A DNA stretch of 64,000 nt. It comes from Apium graveolens (lineage: Eukaryota; Streptophyta; Magnoliopsida; Apiales; Apiaceae). Location of the stretch: contig NC_133653.1 of the NCBI RefSeq assembly GCF_009905375.1, positions 69,698,920 through 69,762,919 on the forward strand, written 5' to 3'. Below are positions 11,301 to 22,931 of the stretch, piece by piece (the first letter of the stretch is position 1; the number at the start of each line of letters is the position of its first letter). The position numbers and the translations under genes are program-made. Below the pieces are notes generated by a model. The model was not told the origin of the DNA. It saw only the letters and a list, made by a program, of their open reading frames with translations, and ran no database searches.

Positions 11301-12246
11301 AACAACATCAAGAACAAATTTTCATAATTTAATTATCAAATAATTCGAATATAAATAAATAAATAAGAAAATTACCTTAATTTATGCACTAAAATGGTTG
11401 ATTGATTCAGAAAGTACTTTTTGAGAGCTTCGTTTTGATATATTACATGCTTAAATCGGAGTTCAGTAACGCCTTCGTTCGTGCGTTTGATTCTCAAGAA
11501 CGTATCGTTTTTAGGGTTTTTCTCTGTAATTACTATATTTTTACTGGTTGTAAATGAATAAACGAACAAAATGAAATAAGGAATATGCTATTTATATTTA
11601 CGAAATATTGGTTCGTTTTGGATCGTTTTGGATCGTTAAATTAGTTACTTAGCCACTAGGTAACTGCAATAACGATCCGATTTAATATCAGTTTTGGATA
11701 ATTATCCCAACCGGGCTTTTTATAAAACACTTTATACAAAAATAATATAATAATATCCCTTTTTTCGAGAATAGGGGTTTCGTTGATTTACCAAAATGAT
11801 TGTCGTATCAAAAATCTTGCACCGGGCCGCGTACGGGTCAAACCGTAATCCGGATCGAAAAAGTCAAAACACGAAAAATGTCTGGAATTACCAGATTAGG
11901 TTAGGAAGAAGTTTTTGGAAGAGTTTCGGTTCGTAAAAACGTAAAAATAGTTGAAGTCGGAAAATTCTCGGCTTTATAAAATAATTTTGAAATTATTCAG
12001 AAAATAATTGATAAATTCATAAATCATTATAAAATCATATAATACTCTAAAGATTACCAGAAAAATACTTTAATTATCTACATTTTATTCTGGATATATT
12101 AAATTTAACATACTCATATTTTATTACATACAAACATCCACATATTATTATCAAGTCATCAGATAATTCACCAAAAATTCATATAATATTCACATGATAA
12201 TCATTTATTGATATAAATAATTACACGATATTTCCCGGATGTTACA
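8331..12246 (-). repeat. 3' LTR (complete, about 3.9 kb) of the giant-LTR element
   Basis: On the plus strand it runs TGTAACACCCCCC to CCCGGATGTTACA, so both ends carry the same inverted TGTAACA. It contains an AT-rich tract (about 10150-10560, many AATTAATT) followed by a CCGG-rich island (about 10590-10880). The same order occurs in the related LTR at 59954-63243. There are no long frames. On the minus strand GGCTCACTCTTGC occurs near 8650, a block shared with two other giant LTRs in the window. Confidence 0.8.
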
Positions 12247-12266
12247 TCCTTCCCCCATTAAAAGGA
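12247..12266 (-). promoter_or_regulatory. Polypurine tract of the giant-LTR element
   Basis: The plus-strand sequence TCCTTCCCCCATTAAAAGG directly follows the LTR end GTTACA. Read on the minus strand it is a purine-rich tract just ahead of the LTR, as required for plus-strand priming. Confidence 0.75.
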
Positions 12267-15200
12267 TTCTGTCCTCAGAATCATACTAAGGATCAGATAA
12301 CGATACATCCAAGTATCTCACTCTCATTTTCTCGGGTTGATCTCTCAACCTTATAACTTTTCATAAACTTTTACTCGCGGAATCAATCATTACTTAACAC
12401 CTCTCGCTGATCTCATATTCTATTTGTTGCTTATACAACTCAACTCTAGTCTCCATTTTATATATAATGGAGCTAACTTACTCCTTCTGGATATATACAT
12501 ATAAACGCCCTATAAATTCGCTATACGGGTAGCGGTGAAGCCAATTCACTTCTATTTATCTTGCTTATCTTACTATCTAGGAGGGACCAACATAACATAT
12601 CTTAATTCTCTTTTTCTTTCTAATTCTAGTAACTCGTGCTTATGTGCGTTTCCAACTGTTACTCGGTGTTGAACCTCGTCCTCATATGTTTTTTCGTTCT
12701 AATAACCAAATTTGTAATCGCTTCCCATCGCATTCGAGGCTCTTTAACCGTTCCTGTAATCTTCTTCTTCATTCGTAGATGATGCACTGAGGCCAGGGCG
12801 TATTTGCTTTCCGACGTTGAATATGATATTTTCCAAGCACCTTTCCTATAATTCCTCGGGTCTCATCACTGTAATCACAACTCATTGGTCTCTTACCGAC
12901 ATTAAATTTGTCAGTTACTCACGTAACCTGATTCAACCTTCATTTTATACGTAGGGAGCTAAATTATCCTTCTTAGTCATATACATTTGAATATCTTATG
13001 AACTCGTTATGTCTGTAACAACAGGGTCAACCCATTCGTAATCGTTCTATCTATCTCATTATCTCGATGGACTAACTTAATTTATACTAATCTGATTTTA
13101 ATAATTTGTGTCTATGTACCTTCCATTTTCCCTGACTGTTCTACTTGACTTCTCGCGTCTCCTTCTATTTGGTTAGTCTGGCCTATAATCATTTTCAATC
13201 GTATTCGAGAACTTTTAACTGGTTCGTGTACTTTCCATCCATGTGCGTCCGATATACTGAGCTCATGGCATCTGATGCTTCAAAATATTCTAAATCTATT
13301 CAAAACTAAAAAAATTAAAAGAGAATCTCGACAATTGCATTTAACTCATTACTTTGTAGTATTTTTCAATTTCTTTTTAATCACTAACAAGAGCGAAATC
13401 TTTTATTATCTGAAAGGAAATATTAATTTGAAATAGAATAAACCATAACTTTATTCAAAACCGAACTCTTGGTACTAATACTAATTTTGTTGTCATATCA
13501 AATTAGATATCAATATGAACTTTGATTCTCACAACATTCCATACTGAAGTCAACATCAATCATCTATATTAATACCACCTTTGATATCTAACAACAAAGT
13601 AAGTATCAACATAATCCAGAAGTCGGATCAAAACCTGTTCTCAATTCCTAATTTTTCTAATTCCTTTGTCCACTCCCCAGCAATCTTAGTGATGCTCACT
13701 CTTTCTTTTCTATTCAAGACATCTGTCTCTGAATGGATCTTGCTTGGTTGGTAATTAACCATACTTCTGTAGCTCATAAGTAATTATAACCAGAGTTCAT
13801 ACATTTGTAGCTTAGAACACAGTCGTTAATCTTTTACCCTTCGCATGCATATCTCCAGGTGTTCAACTTGGTCTTCCTTAGTTCTTGAATGGACGAGGAT
13901 GTTATTAACAATTACACTATCCAATTATTCCTTATACACTATGTTCATTTAATCTTCAGACTTACAATTTCTGATAACCGATGCGTGACTTCATACCTCC
14001 CTTCTCTTCTCTCCATGATCACTTTTGTGTATAGCACGAAGTACTCTTTATTTCATTATTCTTTCATTCCATATTTCTTAAGTTTTTCCTTCACTCAACA
14101 TCTAATTCCTACTGGGTTACACAATACATGGCTTTTGACACCAGCTCGATTCTGTGCAGTAACCAATGAGAAATTTTTACCTCATTTCCCGAGGTAACTT
14201 TGGTAAATCATTTGTTAGAATCTTCAGGACTTTTCTTTATTTCTAAAGAATTCCGATATGAGATTTATTGTAATGTTCTTCTTTAACAGTTCGCTACTAA
14301 TACCTTGGTTTAATCTCCCCAATTTACACGCAATTTTTGAATGAATTTTCTATCTTTAATTATCGGTGTTTCACTTCATTCTCCTATCAGTTCTGACACA
14401 GCTGACGTTCACAACTTGCTTATATCCTGGACTATTTTATAAATTTTCTTTATCATCCTTTTGATTCCACTTCTTTTCTTATTTAGTTCTTTATTCTCAT
14501 TACTCATTCATTCTTTTAACATAAGGAATGCCTTTTCTTGATAATATTCATATGTACATTATTAGCTAACCATTTCTGAAATTAATAAGAGGCTTTTATT
14601 TATAATATTTAAGTTTTTACTGACATAATCACCAAAATTCATCGATAGTTATTTTCTTAGCCTCATTTAAATCATCATTGATCGCATACTTGGCTTTTTC
14701 CCAATTGATCAACATTTCTTTTTCCTGAGTTCACATGCAGACTTCGTCAGTCTCTATCTTACATCGGATACTTGGATTTGCGAGTTTCCCAGTATTTCAT
14801 AGCATCTTTCATTAAATCATAATTCGACATGGATGTACGTTCACGTCTTTCATGGAGTATTATTACAGATGATAACACTTCTTTGCACTAACTTGGATCT
14901 TCAGTTCTTACAAATGTTCTCTCTACTAGTTTATGGTAACTTCCATTAAATCATCATTCGATATGGGTATACATCCAAGTCCTTCCTGGAACGCTATTAC
15001 AGATGATAAAATTTCTTTGCTTTATCTTGAAACTTCAATTCTTGAAAATACTCTTCTTACTAGCATATACCAACTACTTTATGTTCCTCTTGTTTATCGA
15101 AAAGAGCGTATTTATCTAAATAAAATCTCGCATATGTTTGTAATAACATCACGCTAATTCTACTAAACATTCAATTCCTACTAATGCCATTACTTCCTTC

Positions 15201-18194
15201 AACTTGCTAATTGCTTTGATTTCGGATCTGAAAATCATGTTAGAGCTTGACTCAATCTAGTTGGTAAAGTTGATCAATTAACTCTTTTAACTGATCACTT
15301 AAACCAAGTAAAGACTAGCTAACTGGAATCAAAGACCAATTACATAAAGTCGGTTTGATCATAACATTCTTCCTCAAGAACCGAAATCACAACCATTTAG
15401 AGTACAACTGGGAATGAGAATATACTTCTTTATCCTTACATGTAGGGTAATTTCTGAAAATTTGGGCAGCATTTTCCCTATATCATTGACTACCAGTTGG
15501 ACTCAAGCCGACACCATCAATCAACCAAATTCATCCATTCACCATAATTCAAACTATATCATTCTGACCAGCAATTGTATGATTAATTGGCATAACATAT
15601 ATCTTTTTGAAATGGGGCTAAGGTCTTAATTATCATCGCCACAATCGGGTGAAAACTCCATCATCAGTTCGTTATTTCTTAAAAGGTCTCGCAGTCGAAT
15701 CACCCTTACTCTATCTCCACTTATGTTCTCATATCGAACTTTCGTCACCGACCCGGTTAAGGGTATTAAATTCATCATAACTTATTGACTCAAGGTAGAT
15801 AACTTCATAATTTCTTGAAGAACATGTTCAAAGTTTGTTTACAATTAAGATTTCTTTAATCTTGACTCTTTATGACAAATATCTTTCCGCGACGAAGGGA
15901 TGCTTCACGTATTAATTGCCTGTCTAATTCAGTGTTCAGAATTCCCTTGATCTCCGATTATTGTCCCGAAACTCGTTCGCTTTGCATACAGCCTTACTAC
16001 TTTGTTTTATAACTAATTTATTTGTTACGGTTCACCAAACATTCATTTTACATCAAAATCCTATGATTTGAAGCGCATAATGTTTACGCAATCTATCGTA
16101 CGGATGAGATCCTCGTAACACGAACAACTGTCTAACTTGATGTCTTCGCCACGTCCATGTTATCGATGAATTCCTTCTTCCTTACCCGCAGATGTCCATC
16201 ATTTATCGGTTTGCAGTCGTATCTATGTTTGTTGTATGATTCCACGTGCCACACTATTTCATTTCTTTTGAAATCGTCAGAGAACAGACTCTATGCAAGA
16301 GGAGAGTTTGCGAATATGACTTTGGTTGAAAACTGAATAAGGAATAATAATGCCACAAATGACTAGGAAAATTTGTAATTCAGTAAATTGAAGGAAGAAG
16401 AATGAGTGAAGATTTAAATATGAATGAGACAACCATATTCGTACTCAAGATGGCCAGTCTTTCATACTATATGGCATACATCACATGATTAGGTGGCGTC
16501 CCACCCGACTCTTCATCATTTCGACAAAGCGTCATACCACAACACTATTTATCTCAATCAGGAATCAGTAATTTAAGAAGAGAAATAATTCAGAAGGAAT
16601 ACAATAAATTTTCTTTCGTCTTCGCCTCATATGATTTATCCACAGAAGAAACTCATACGTATTCAAGAATCAAGGAGAACATATGCTATCGTATTAAGAG
16701 AAAGAATGTCGACGTTGATCACTTTCCCCGCTTCACCTACGTATGTCTTCAGAAACCAGTCGAATGAGAGATGCACAGTTTAGGTCACATTATAACTTCG
16801 AAATGTCGTCTGGAAATGCCTCCACATTAAATGCTTTAATGATTTGATCGTAATCGTGTTGCTACGAATTTTATAATTATTACTTCCGATTTCCTTTATG
16901 CCACGTAGGGTAACAGTCGATCCCGCAACGTCTCAACTCCGTTGATAGGAATACTATTTTTCTCCGATAATCTGGAAGATTCTTCCATTTCCTTCAGTCA
17001 TCCGTTGTCCGTTCAAATTACGAATCTCGTTAAATTTTAATAATTTCATGAATTGGGTAAATAATATTTTAACATATTCATTCAATTGTTGGTATTATTT
17101 AAACAAAGATTACCTTCGTTTTTCATGAAAACTTTAAACTTTCTCCCTGCTGGGGGGGTCTATTTAGTCCTTCGAACTAACAACACTGAATTTATATCCA
17201 TTCTTCTTTTTAGGTCATTTTCTGTTTATAATAACAAGGACTTAAATAGTAATTCGATAACCAAATTATAAAACTCATTTCATGCAAAAAAATTCTGAAA
17301 GTTGATTAAGAAAATCTTCTCCGAAATCTCATTTTAAATTTTGAAAATCAAATATTTGGTCATCATTACTATATAAGTTACTTGCTATTCTCTTGATCCG
17401 CTGATGAAATATCTAATTAAAGGAATGCCCATATAAGGGTCTCTCCATTTTGGTACATCTTCTGCTTTTCCTTGGATTCTGCTCACACTTATTAGTCGAC
17501 GAAGTTCCATTTACTATTGTATATCATTATTCGCAATTCTACCGTAATGCTGACATCTGGTACTATCTCTGACATTCTTGCCATCGTTCTTGACGCTATG
17601 CTTACAACCACGCAGGTGATTCAGTGTTCTGTCCATAGATAGGGTCGCACCTTCTTGCTAGCCTTACCTATACCTAGTAAGGTAAAAATCATTCTTCGCG
17701 TAGCGCCCGATATGTGATAAGAATTTTTTTATTTATTATTTTTTTTCTCTCGACGGTGGTGCCTTTGCAGCTTGCAACTTCGGTCCTTCATCAGCTTCCA
17801 TCAACTCGTTGCCTCTAGCGTGGAGCGCGTTCTATTACCTAATTCTAGGTTAAGTCGTACCAAAGCTCACCTAGCCTCTCTTTCACAAGTTCTCACAAGA
17901 ATCAATCGCATTTTCTTCAAACCGCATGAAACGTATGGTATCATATCCAGTCTCCGTCGATCTATCTATTCCTCATTACTGTAGGATCGGAGAAATCAAT
18001 ATACCTATAGCATTGCGATACTCGCCGTACACTTCCCTCAATAATTCTGGCTCACCAATTCCGTGTCGGACCTGCTAGTCCTTATTCACACTCAATTCGA
18101 CCTTAAAAGGAGTATGCCTAGGATCTTTCTTATCTCATATGACCTATCACTCCTATCTTACCCTCACCTATTCTTATTTCAATGACCAGCCTGT
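12267..18194. other. Non-coding interior of the giant-LTR element
   Basis: About 5.9 kb with no credible coding frame; the longest open stretches are about 100 codons and resemble no known protein. Two internal repeat structures are visible. A block of nearly 500 bp near 12430-12850 recurs imperfectly near 12930-13290 (shared landmarks: CATTTTATA, GGAGCTAA, ATTCGAG). A unit of about 134 bp starting ATTAAATCAT is duplicated at about 14811 and 14945 (shared ATTACAGATGATAA). Composition on the plus strand is pyrimidine-rich. The interior could be packaging or structural RNA of a non-autonomous element, or a mutated gag-pol beyond recognition by eye. Confidence 0.6.
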
Positions 18195-18207
18195 AGCTCT
18201 GATACCA
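18195..18207 (-). promoter_or_regulatory. Primer binding site (initiator tRNA-Met type) of the giant-LTR element
   Basis: On the minus strand this reads TGGTATCAGAGCT, the usual plant complement of the 3' end of initiator tRNA-Met, two bases from the LTR end. Confidence 0.8.
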
Positions 18208-18209
18208 AC

Positions 18210-18956
18210 TGTAACACCCCCAAAATCCGGGGTTAGGATTAGGTGTCACTACACAACTTTAAACAACAAAAACCTGTATATTAAAATAAATATACAGACA
18301 ACCCCTCACTATTCAGGATCGCTTACATGTTATGGTATGAAACAAGAAACTAATCTTCTGAAATTACAATGCCTAAATACAATTTCATTACCTCATTACT
18401 AATTTCCTTGTATTGATCACTCTGACACCTCCAAATTTCTTCAGATGGAATCTCACCACTTTTGCTGCCTATTAAAAGCTATGCACTTTTGTCCTCATTT
18501 GATACTGAAAGGAATAAGAATTCACAAAACAAGAGTGAGCCAAAAATGCCCAGCAAGTATCATAAATGGTTTCCAGGTGTCAGATCAGAAAATTCCTGGA
18601 AATGATTGTTGAATGATCTTAAAAACGTCTTTACATATTTAAATGGTTGAGTGAACGAAACATTGGTCCTCATTAGCCTTTAATCATAAATCACATTTTT
18701 CTGTAAAAGAATAGTGATCGTTTCAATATTTCATCCTTTTGAATCAAATCTTTGTGTGAGTTTGTAATTATGAACTATTCGGAAAGGAGTGCCATTAATG
18801 GCGATCAACAATAAATTAGACTGGACACTAGAAACCAACATATGCACTATAACCTGCTGATCAGTCAGGAGATAGTGCGGATCTATACCCAACTGCATAG
18901 ACCCAACCAACATATGGGGTACCCAGGAAACTATGGCCTAAGGGTCCGGTCCATCT
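18210..18956 (-). repeat. Truncated 5' LTR of the giant-LTR element
   Basis: It begins TGTAACACCCCC and follows the left LTR closely until CCATCTC at 18950-18956. It then switches abruptly to Copia C sequence. Only the first fifth of the LTR survives. In minus-strand terms the 5' end of the LTR is lost. Confidence 0.8.
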
Positions 18957-19051
18957 CTGGACTGCTGAATCCCCCTGTTCACTAAAACTATGAAGTTGTT
19001 CTTCTCGTAGATAAATCCAGTTTGAGACATGATCTTTACGACTGGTGCCAT
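18957..19051 (-). pseudogene. N-terminal fragment of the Copia C accessory gene
   Basis: A minus-strand ATG at 19051-19049 opens a clean frame of about 31 codons. It begins M-A-P-V-V-K-I-M-S-Q-T-G and continues to the breakpoint at 18957. The context before the ATG is AACA. It lies downstream of RNase H and upstream of the accessory-gene body at 6234-8330, in the same orientation and separated from it only by the giant-LTR insertion. I therefore read it as the start of the same gene. Sequence around the breakpoint was probably lost. Confidence 0.5.
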
Positions 19052-19160
19052 TGTTAGAGAGTAAAAACTTGCAGAGAGTGAGAGTAAGTGCTTTTGAGAA
19101 AGAGAGAAGTTAGAGCAGATGATTTGAGAATGATAAAAAAAATCAGTGAAAATGAATTAT

Positions 19161-19169
19161 GCTTTTATA
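19161..19169 (-). promoter_or_regulatory. TATA box candidate for the Copia C accessory gene
   Basis: The minus strand reads TATAAAAGC about 110 bp upstream of the candidate accessory-gene ATG at 19051. A pyrimidine-rich leader containing CTTACTCTCACTCTCTG follows it. The spacing is normal for a plant promoter and 5' UTR, and suggests a separate transcript for the accessory gene. Confidence 0.4.
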
Positions 19170-19538
19170 CTCTCTCAAAAATAACTGTCAAAAATAATAA
19201 AGTGAAATAAAGTAAACAATAAGAATTTCCCAAAATAGCCGTTTGAAAATAAACTGTAAAAATTCCATTAATTATCCGTCGTGTTATGCTTACAAACTGT
19301 AAGTATACTCGATGGATAGTGTTCAGAGAATCAACGGCTAAGAATAAGACAATTCGAAGGATGAGAATAAAACAGTTATCCGTCGAGACATAAAATATTC
19401 CAGAAAAATAATTGATTTTATTAACAAAATATATACCGATGGATGATCAAACTCGATGGATAATGATCATCCGTCGAGGTGTAAATTTTGACTTAGCCTA
19501 AATTTCATCCAAGACTGAAAAATCAATTAAATTTCTGG
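19170..19538 (-). other. Spacer between pol and the accessory gene, with TTATCCGTCG-type motifs
   Basis: Non-coding part of Copia C. It holds about seven near-copies of the motif TTATCCGTCG or its complement between about 19274 and 19482. Examples are ATTATCCGTCG, CTCGATGGATA, TTATCCGTCGAG and ATCATCCGTCGAG. The same motif fills the LTRs and recurs in the coding region. Confidence 0.6.
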
Positions 19539-21484
19539 CTACATTACAACTTGCAAATTATCTGTAAATATATAAGAGTAATTTAGCATACCTAACTCAC
19601 TTACCAACCTTGAAAAGGTGGATTCATCCAGTGGCTTGGTAAATATATCTGCAAGATGCTTTTCACTTGGAACAAATTGTAGTTCCACAGTACCATTCAT
19701 TACATGTTTCCTTATGAAGTGGTACTTGATGTCTATGTGCTTTGTTCTTGAATGTTGTACTGGATTTTCAGTGATGGCAATTGCACTTGTGTTATCACAG
19801 AAAATAGGAATTCTTTCCACTTGCAAACCATAGTCTCACAATTGGTTTTTCATCCACAAAATCTGTGCACAACAACTGCTAACAGCAATATATTCAGCTT
19901 CAACTGTAGAAGTAGAAACTGAATTTTGCTTTTTACTGAACCAGGACACATGCTTGTTTCCCAGAAATTGACAGGTTCATGTTGTACTTTTTCTATCAAT
20001 TCTACAACCTGCATAATCTGCATCTGAATAACCAGTTAGATCAAAACCAGAATCTCTAAGGTACCAAATGCCAAGTTTTGGTGTTCCCTTGAGATATCTG
20101 AAAATTCTCTTAATAGCTACTAAGTGAGATTCTCTAGGATCAGCCTGAAATCTAGCATAAAGATATGTAGCAAACATTATATCTAGCCTACTAGCTGCTA
20201 AGTACAGAAGTGAGCCAGCCATGCCTCTATAACTTGAAATATCCACAGACTTTTTAGTAGTGTTTAATTCAAGCTTAGTTGCAGTGGCCATGAGAGTTTT
20301 TACAAATGTACAATCCATTAGATCAAACTTCTTTAAAAGATCATAAATGTATTTAGTTTGACTAATGAATATTTCATCACTAATTTGTTTAACTTGTAAA
20401 CCAAGAAAGTAAGTTAGTTCTCCCATCATGCTCATTTCATACTTACTTTGCATCAATTTGGAAAACTTTTTGCAAAGTTTCTCATCTGTAGAGCCAAAAA
20501 TAATGTCATCTACATAAATTTGAACAAGTATACTAGAGCCATTAACATTTCTAAGGAATAAGGTTTTGTCAACAGTACCTCTTGTGAAATGATTCTCTAA
20601 AAGGAACTTTGACAAAATATCATACCAGGCTCTAGGTGCTTGCTTCAGTTCATAAAGTGCTTTCAAAAAATAGTAAACATATTCTGGAAATTTTGGATTT
20701 TCAAAACCAGGAGGCTGACTGACATAGACTTCCTCCTCCAAATCTCCATTCAGAAAGGCACTTTTGACATCCATTTGATAGACCTTGAAATTGGCATGGG
20801 CTGCATAGGCTAAGAAGATTCTGACGGCTTCAAGTCTTGCAACAGGAGCAAATGTTTCATCAAAATCTATTCCTTCTTGTTGACAGTAGCCCTTAGCAAC
20901 CAATCTAGCTTTGTTCCTGACTACTATGCCATTTTCATCCATCTTGTTCCTGAATACCCATTTGGTGTCCATTGGATTCTTTCCTTTAGGCTTGGGTACC
21001 AGCTTCCAAACCTTATTCCTTTCAAATTGGTTTAGCTCCTCCTGCATAGCTAAAATCCAATCAGGATCCAACAAAGCTTTTTCTACCTTCTTTGGTTCTT
21101 CCTTAGATAGGAAACTGCTATATAGACATTCTTCCTGAGTTGCTCTCCTTGTTTGAACTCTAGAAGATACATCACCAATGATGAGCTCAAACGGGTGATC
21201 CTTTGTCCATTTCCTTTGTTGAGGTAGATTAGCTCTAGATGAAGAGGCCTCATTGTTGTCTTGATGTGTGATTGAGTTTTGTTTATTAGAAACTCCCCCT
21301 AAATTAATGGATCTTTGATTTGAGAAAGGGGAACTTTCTGTAAGTGATCTATTCTGACTTCCAGCTTCTTTTGATGACCCGAAAGATGGTGAATTTTGAG
21401 TACCGACGGATGAAGTTGGTTGTCTCGCGACGGATAAAGCTGATTGTCTCCTGACGGATGAAGCATTTTGCAACTCGACAGATG
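19539..21484 (-). pseudogene. Copia C reverse transcriptase and RNase H
   Basis: The minus frame from about 21473 to 19977 holds a Copia RT (RVT_2 type). It shows W-K-L-V-P-K-P-K near the start, the conserved F-A-P-V-A-R-L block, [18 protein letters not shown] and the catalytic Y-V-D-D followed by I-I-F-G-S. It continues through S-D-A-D-Y-A-G-C into RNase H. RNase H then has a stop near 19977 and another near 19833, with the C-terminal part (D-N-T-S-A, K-H-I-D-I-K-Y-H-F, D-I-F-T-K-P-L) in the frame 19826-19539. The gene copies element RNA into DNA when intact. Here the stops make it non-functional. The N-terminal linker contains H/Y-P-S repeats encoded by the TTATCCGTCG motif family. Confidence 0.9.
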
Positions 21485-22581
21485 TTGAATTTTATGCTTC
21501 ATTGGTAGTGGATTTTTCTGCATTATCCTTTGATACTGTTTCTTGATCACTTTCATCATCACTGTCATCCCTAACCATCTCCACATTGTCAAATTTGAGG
21601 CTCTCATGGTAATCTCCATCTTGCAGTCCTTCAATCTTTTAATAATCAAACACAACATGTATTGATTCCACAACAATGTTTGTTCTCAGATTGTAGACTC
21701 TATATGCTTTACCCACAGCATATCCAACAAAAATTCCTTCATCTGCTTTAGCATCAAACTTCCCATTCTGATCAGTTTGATTTCTCAAGATATAACATTT
21801 GCACCCAAAGACATGAAGAAAATTTAGAGTTGACTTCTTGTTCTAGAATAATTGATAGGGAGTCATGCATTTTGCTTGATTAACCAGAGAAATATTCTGA
21901 GTGTAGCATGCAGTATTTATAGCTTCAACCCAGAAATATGTTGGTAACTTAGACTCTTCAAGCATTATCCTTGCAGCTTCAATAAGTGATCTATTCTTTC
22001 TTTCTACTACTCCATTTTGTTGTGGAGTTCTTGTTGCTGAAAACTCATGCAAAATCCCACTTTCTTCAAAATACTCTCATGACAGAATTTTTGAACTCAG
22101 TTCCATTGTCACTCCTGATTCTTCTAACTTTGAAATCAGGATGATTGTTGACTTGCCTTATGTGATTGATGATGATTTCACTAGCCTCATCTTTGGACTT
22201 AAGGAAATATGTCCAAGAGAACTTTGAGAAATCATCTACAATTACTAGGAAAAATCTTTTCCTTGAGATGGATAACACATTGACTGGTACAAACAAATCC
22301 ATGTGTAGCAGTTGCAAAGGTTCTTCAATTGTTGAATTAAGCTTCTTTCTGAATGATGCTTTAATTTGCTTTCCTTTTTTGCAAGCATCACACAGTCCAT
22401 CCTTAGAAAACTCCACTTGAGGAATGCCTCTTACCAGTTCTTTATTTACAAGTTCATTCATAGTCTTGAAGTTTAGATGGGATAGCTTCTTGTGCCATAG
22501 CCAACTTTTATCTTGACTTGCTTTACTGAGAAGACAAGTAACAAATTTTGCATTTGATGAGTTGAAGTCAGCTAAGTACAC
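21485..22581 (-). pseudogene. Copia C integrase
   Basis: From 22581 leftward the minus strand encodes the pre-integrase zinc module (W-H-K-K-L-S-H-L-N, then C-D-A-C-K-K-G-K). The integrase core follows with H-M-D-L, V-D-D-F-S-K and S-D-N-G-T-E-F. A frameshift near 22060 comes next, then the region with the third catalytic residue (P-Q-Q-N-G-V-V-E-R-K-N-R) at 22052-21843. Further in-frame stops occur near 21843, 21640 and 21494. The Asp, Asp and Glu of the catalytic triad are all recognisable, but in broken frames. The role is insertion of element DNA into the host genome. Confidence 0.85.
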
Positions 22582-22584
22582 ATT

Positions 22585-22917
22585 TCATTTTCTCACTCCA
22601 GTGAGAACCACTTTATTGCTCCTCTTGTTTGTCACAACACAGGTTTCTGAGTTGAAGGTTACTGAATTACCTTTGTCACACAGCTGGCTGATGCTCAACA
22701 AATTGTGCTTGAGACCATCCACTAAGGCAACCTCCTCAATGATGACATTTTCTTTTGAAATCAAGCCATATCCCACAGTATAACCCTTGCTGTCATCTCC
22801 AAAAGTAATACTTGGGCCAACTCTCTCCTTGAACTCTGTGAGCAGGGTAGAATCACCAGTCATGTGTCTTGAACAACCACTATCCAAGTACCACAAATTC
22901 TTTCTGTTTCCCTGCAC
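22585..22917 (-). pseudogene. Copia C aspartic protease
   Basis: The frame contains W-Y-L-D-S-G-C-S-R-H-M-T-G, the standard Copia protease active site (D-S-G). Conserved F-G-D-D and L-L-S-I-S-Q-L-C follow. A frame change near 22920 separates it from gag, and a stop near 22582 separates it from integrase. It would process the Gag-Pol polyprotein. Confidence 0.85.
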
Positions 22918-22931
22918 ACATTAAAATCAAA

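Larger units (their letters stand above)
8331..18956 (-). mobile_element. Giant-LTR retrotransposon without coding capacity (LARD-like), inserted in Copia C; right LTR truncated
   Basis: The left LTR (8331-12246) and the start of the right LTR (18210-18956) are about 95% alike by eye over 745 bp. Between them lies about 6.0 kb of internal DNA. A primer binding site complementary to initiator tRNA-Met (AGCTCTGATACCA on the plus strand, 18195-18207) lies beside the right LTR. A polypurine tract (CCTTTTAATGGGGGAAGG on the minus strand) lies beside the left LTR. The element therefore reads leftward. No gag or pol frame is recognisable on either strand. Long LTRs with a non-coding interior fit a large retrotransposon derivative, or a badly decayed gypsy element. 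At 18957 the right LTR stops and Copia C resumes, so about 3.2 kb of LTR and some flank were deleted. Confidence 0.75.

Noticed and set aside
13889..14197. 102-codon frame inside the giant-LTR interior
   Set aside because: Pyrimidine-rich DNA readily gives Phe/Leu/Ser/Thr-rich frames. There is no domain and no start context, and frames around it are broken at random.
12267..18194. Decayed gypsy polymerase
   Set aside because: I looked for Y-V-D-D, T-D-N-G and zinc-finger signatures on both strands and saw none. A translated search would settle it.
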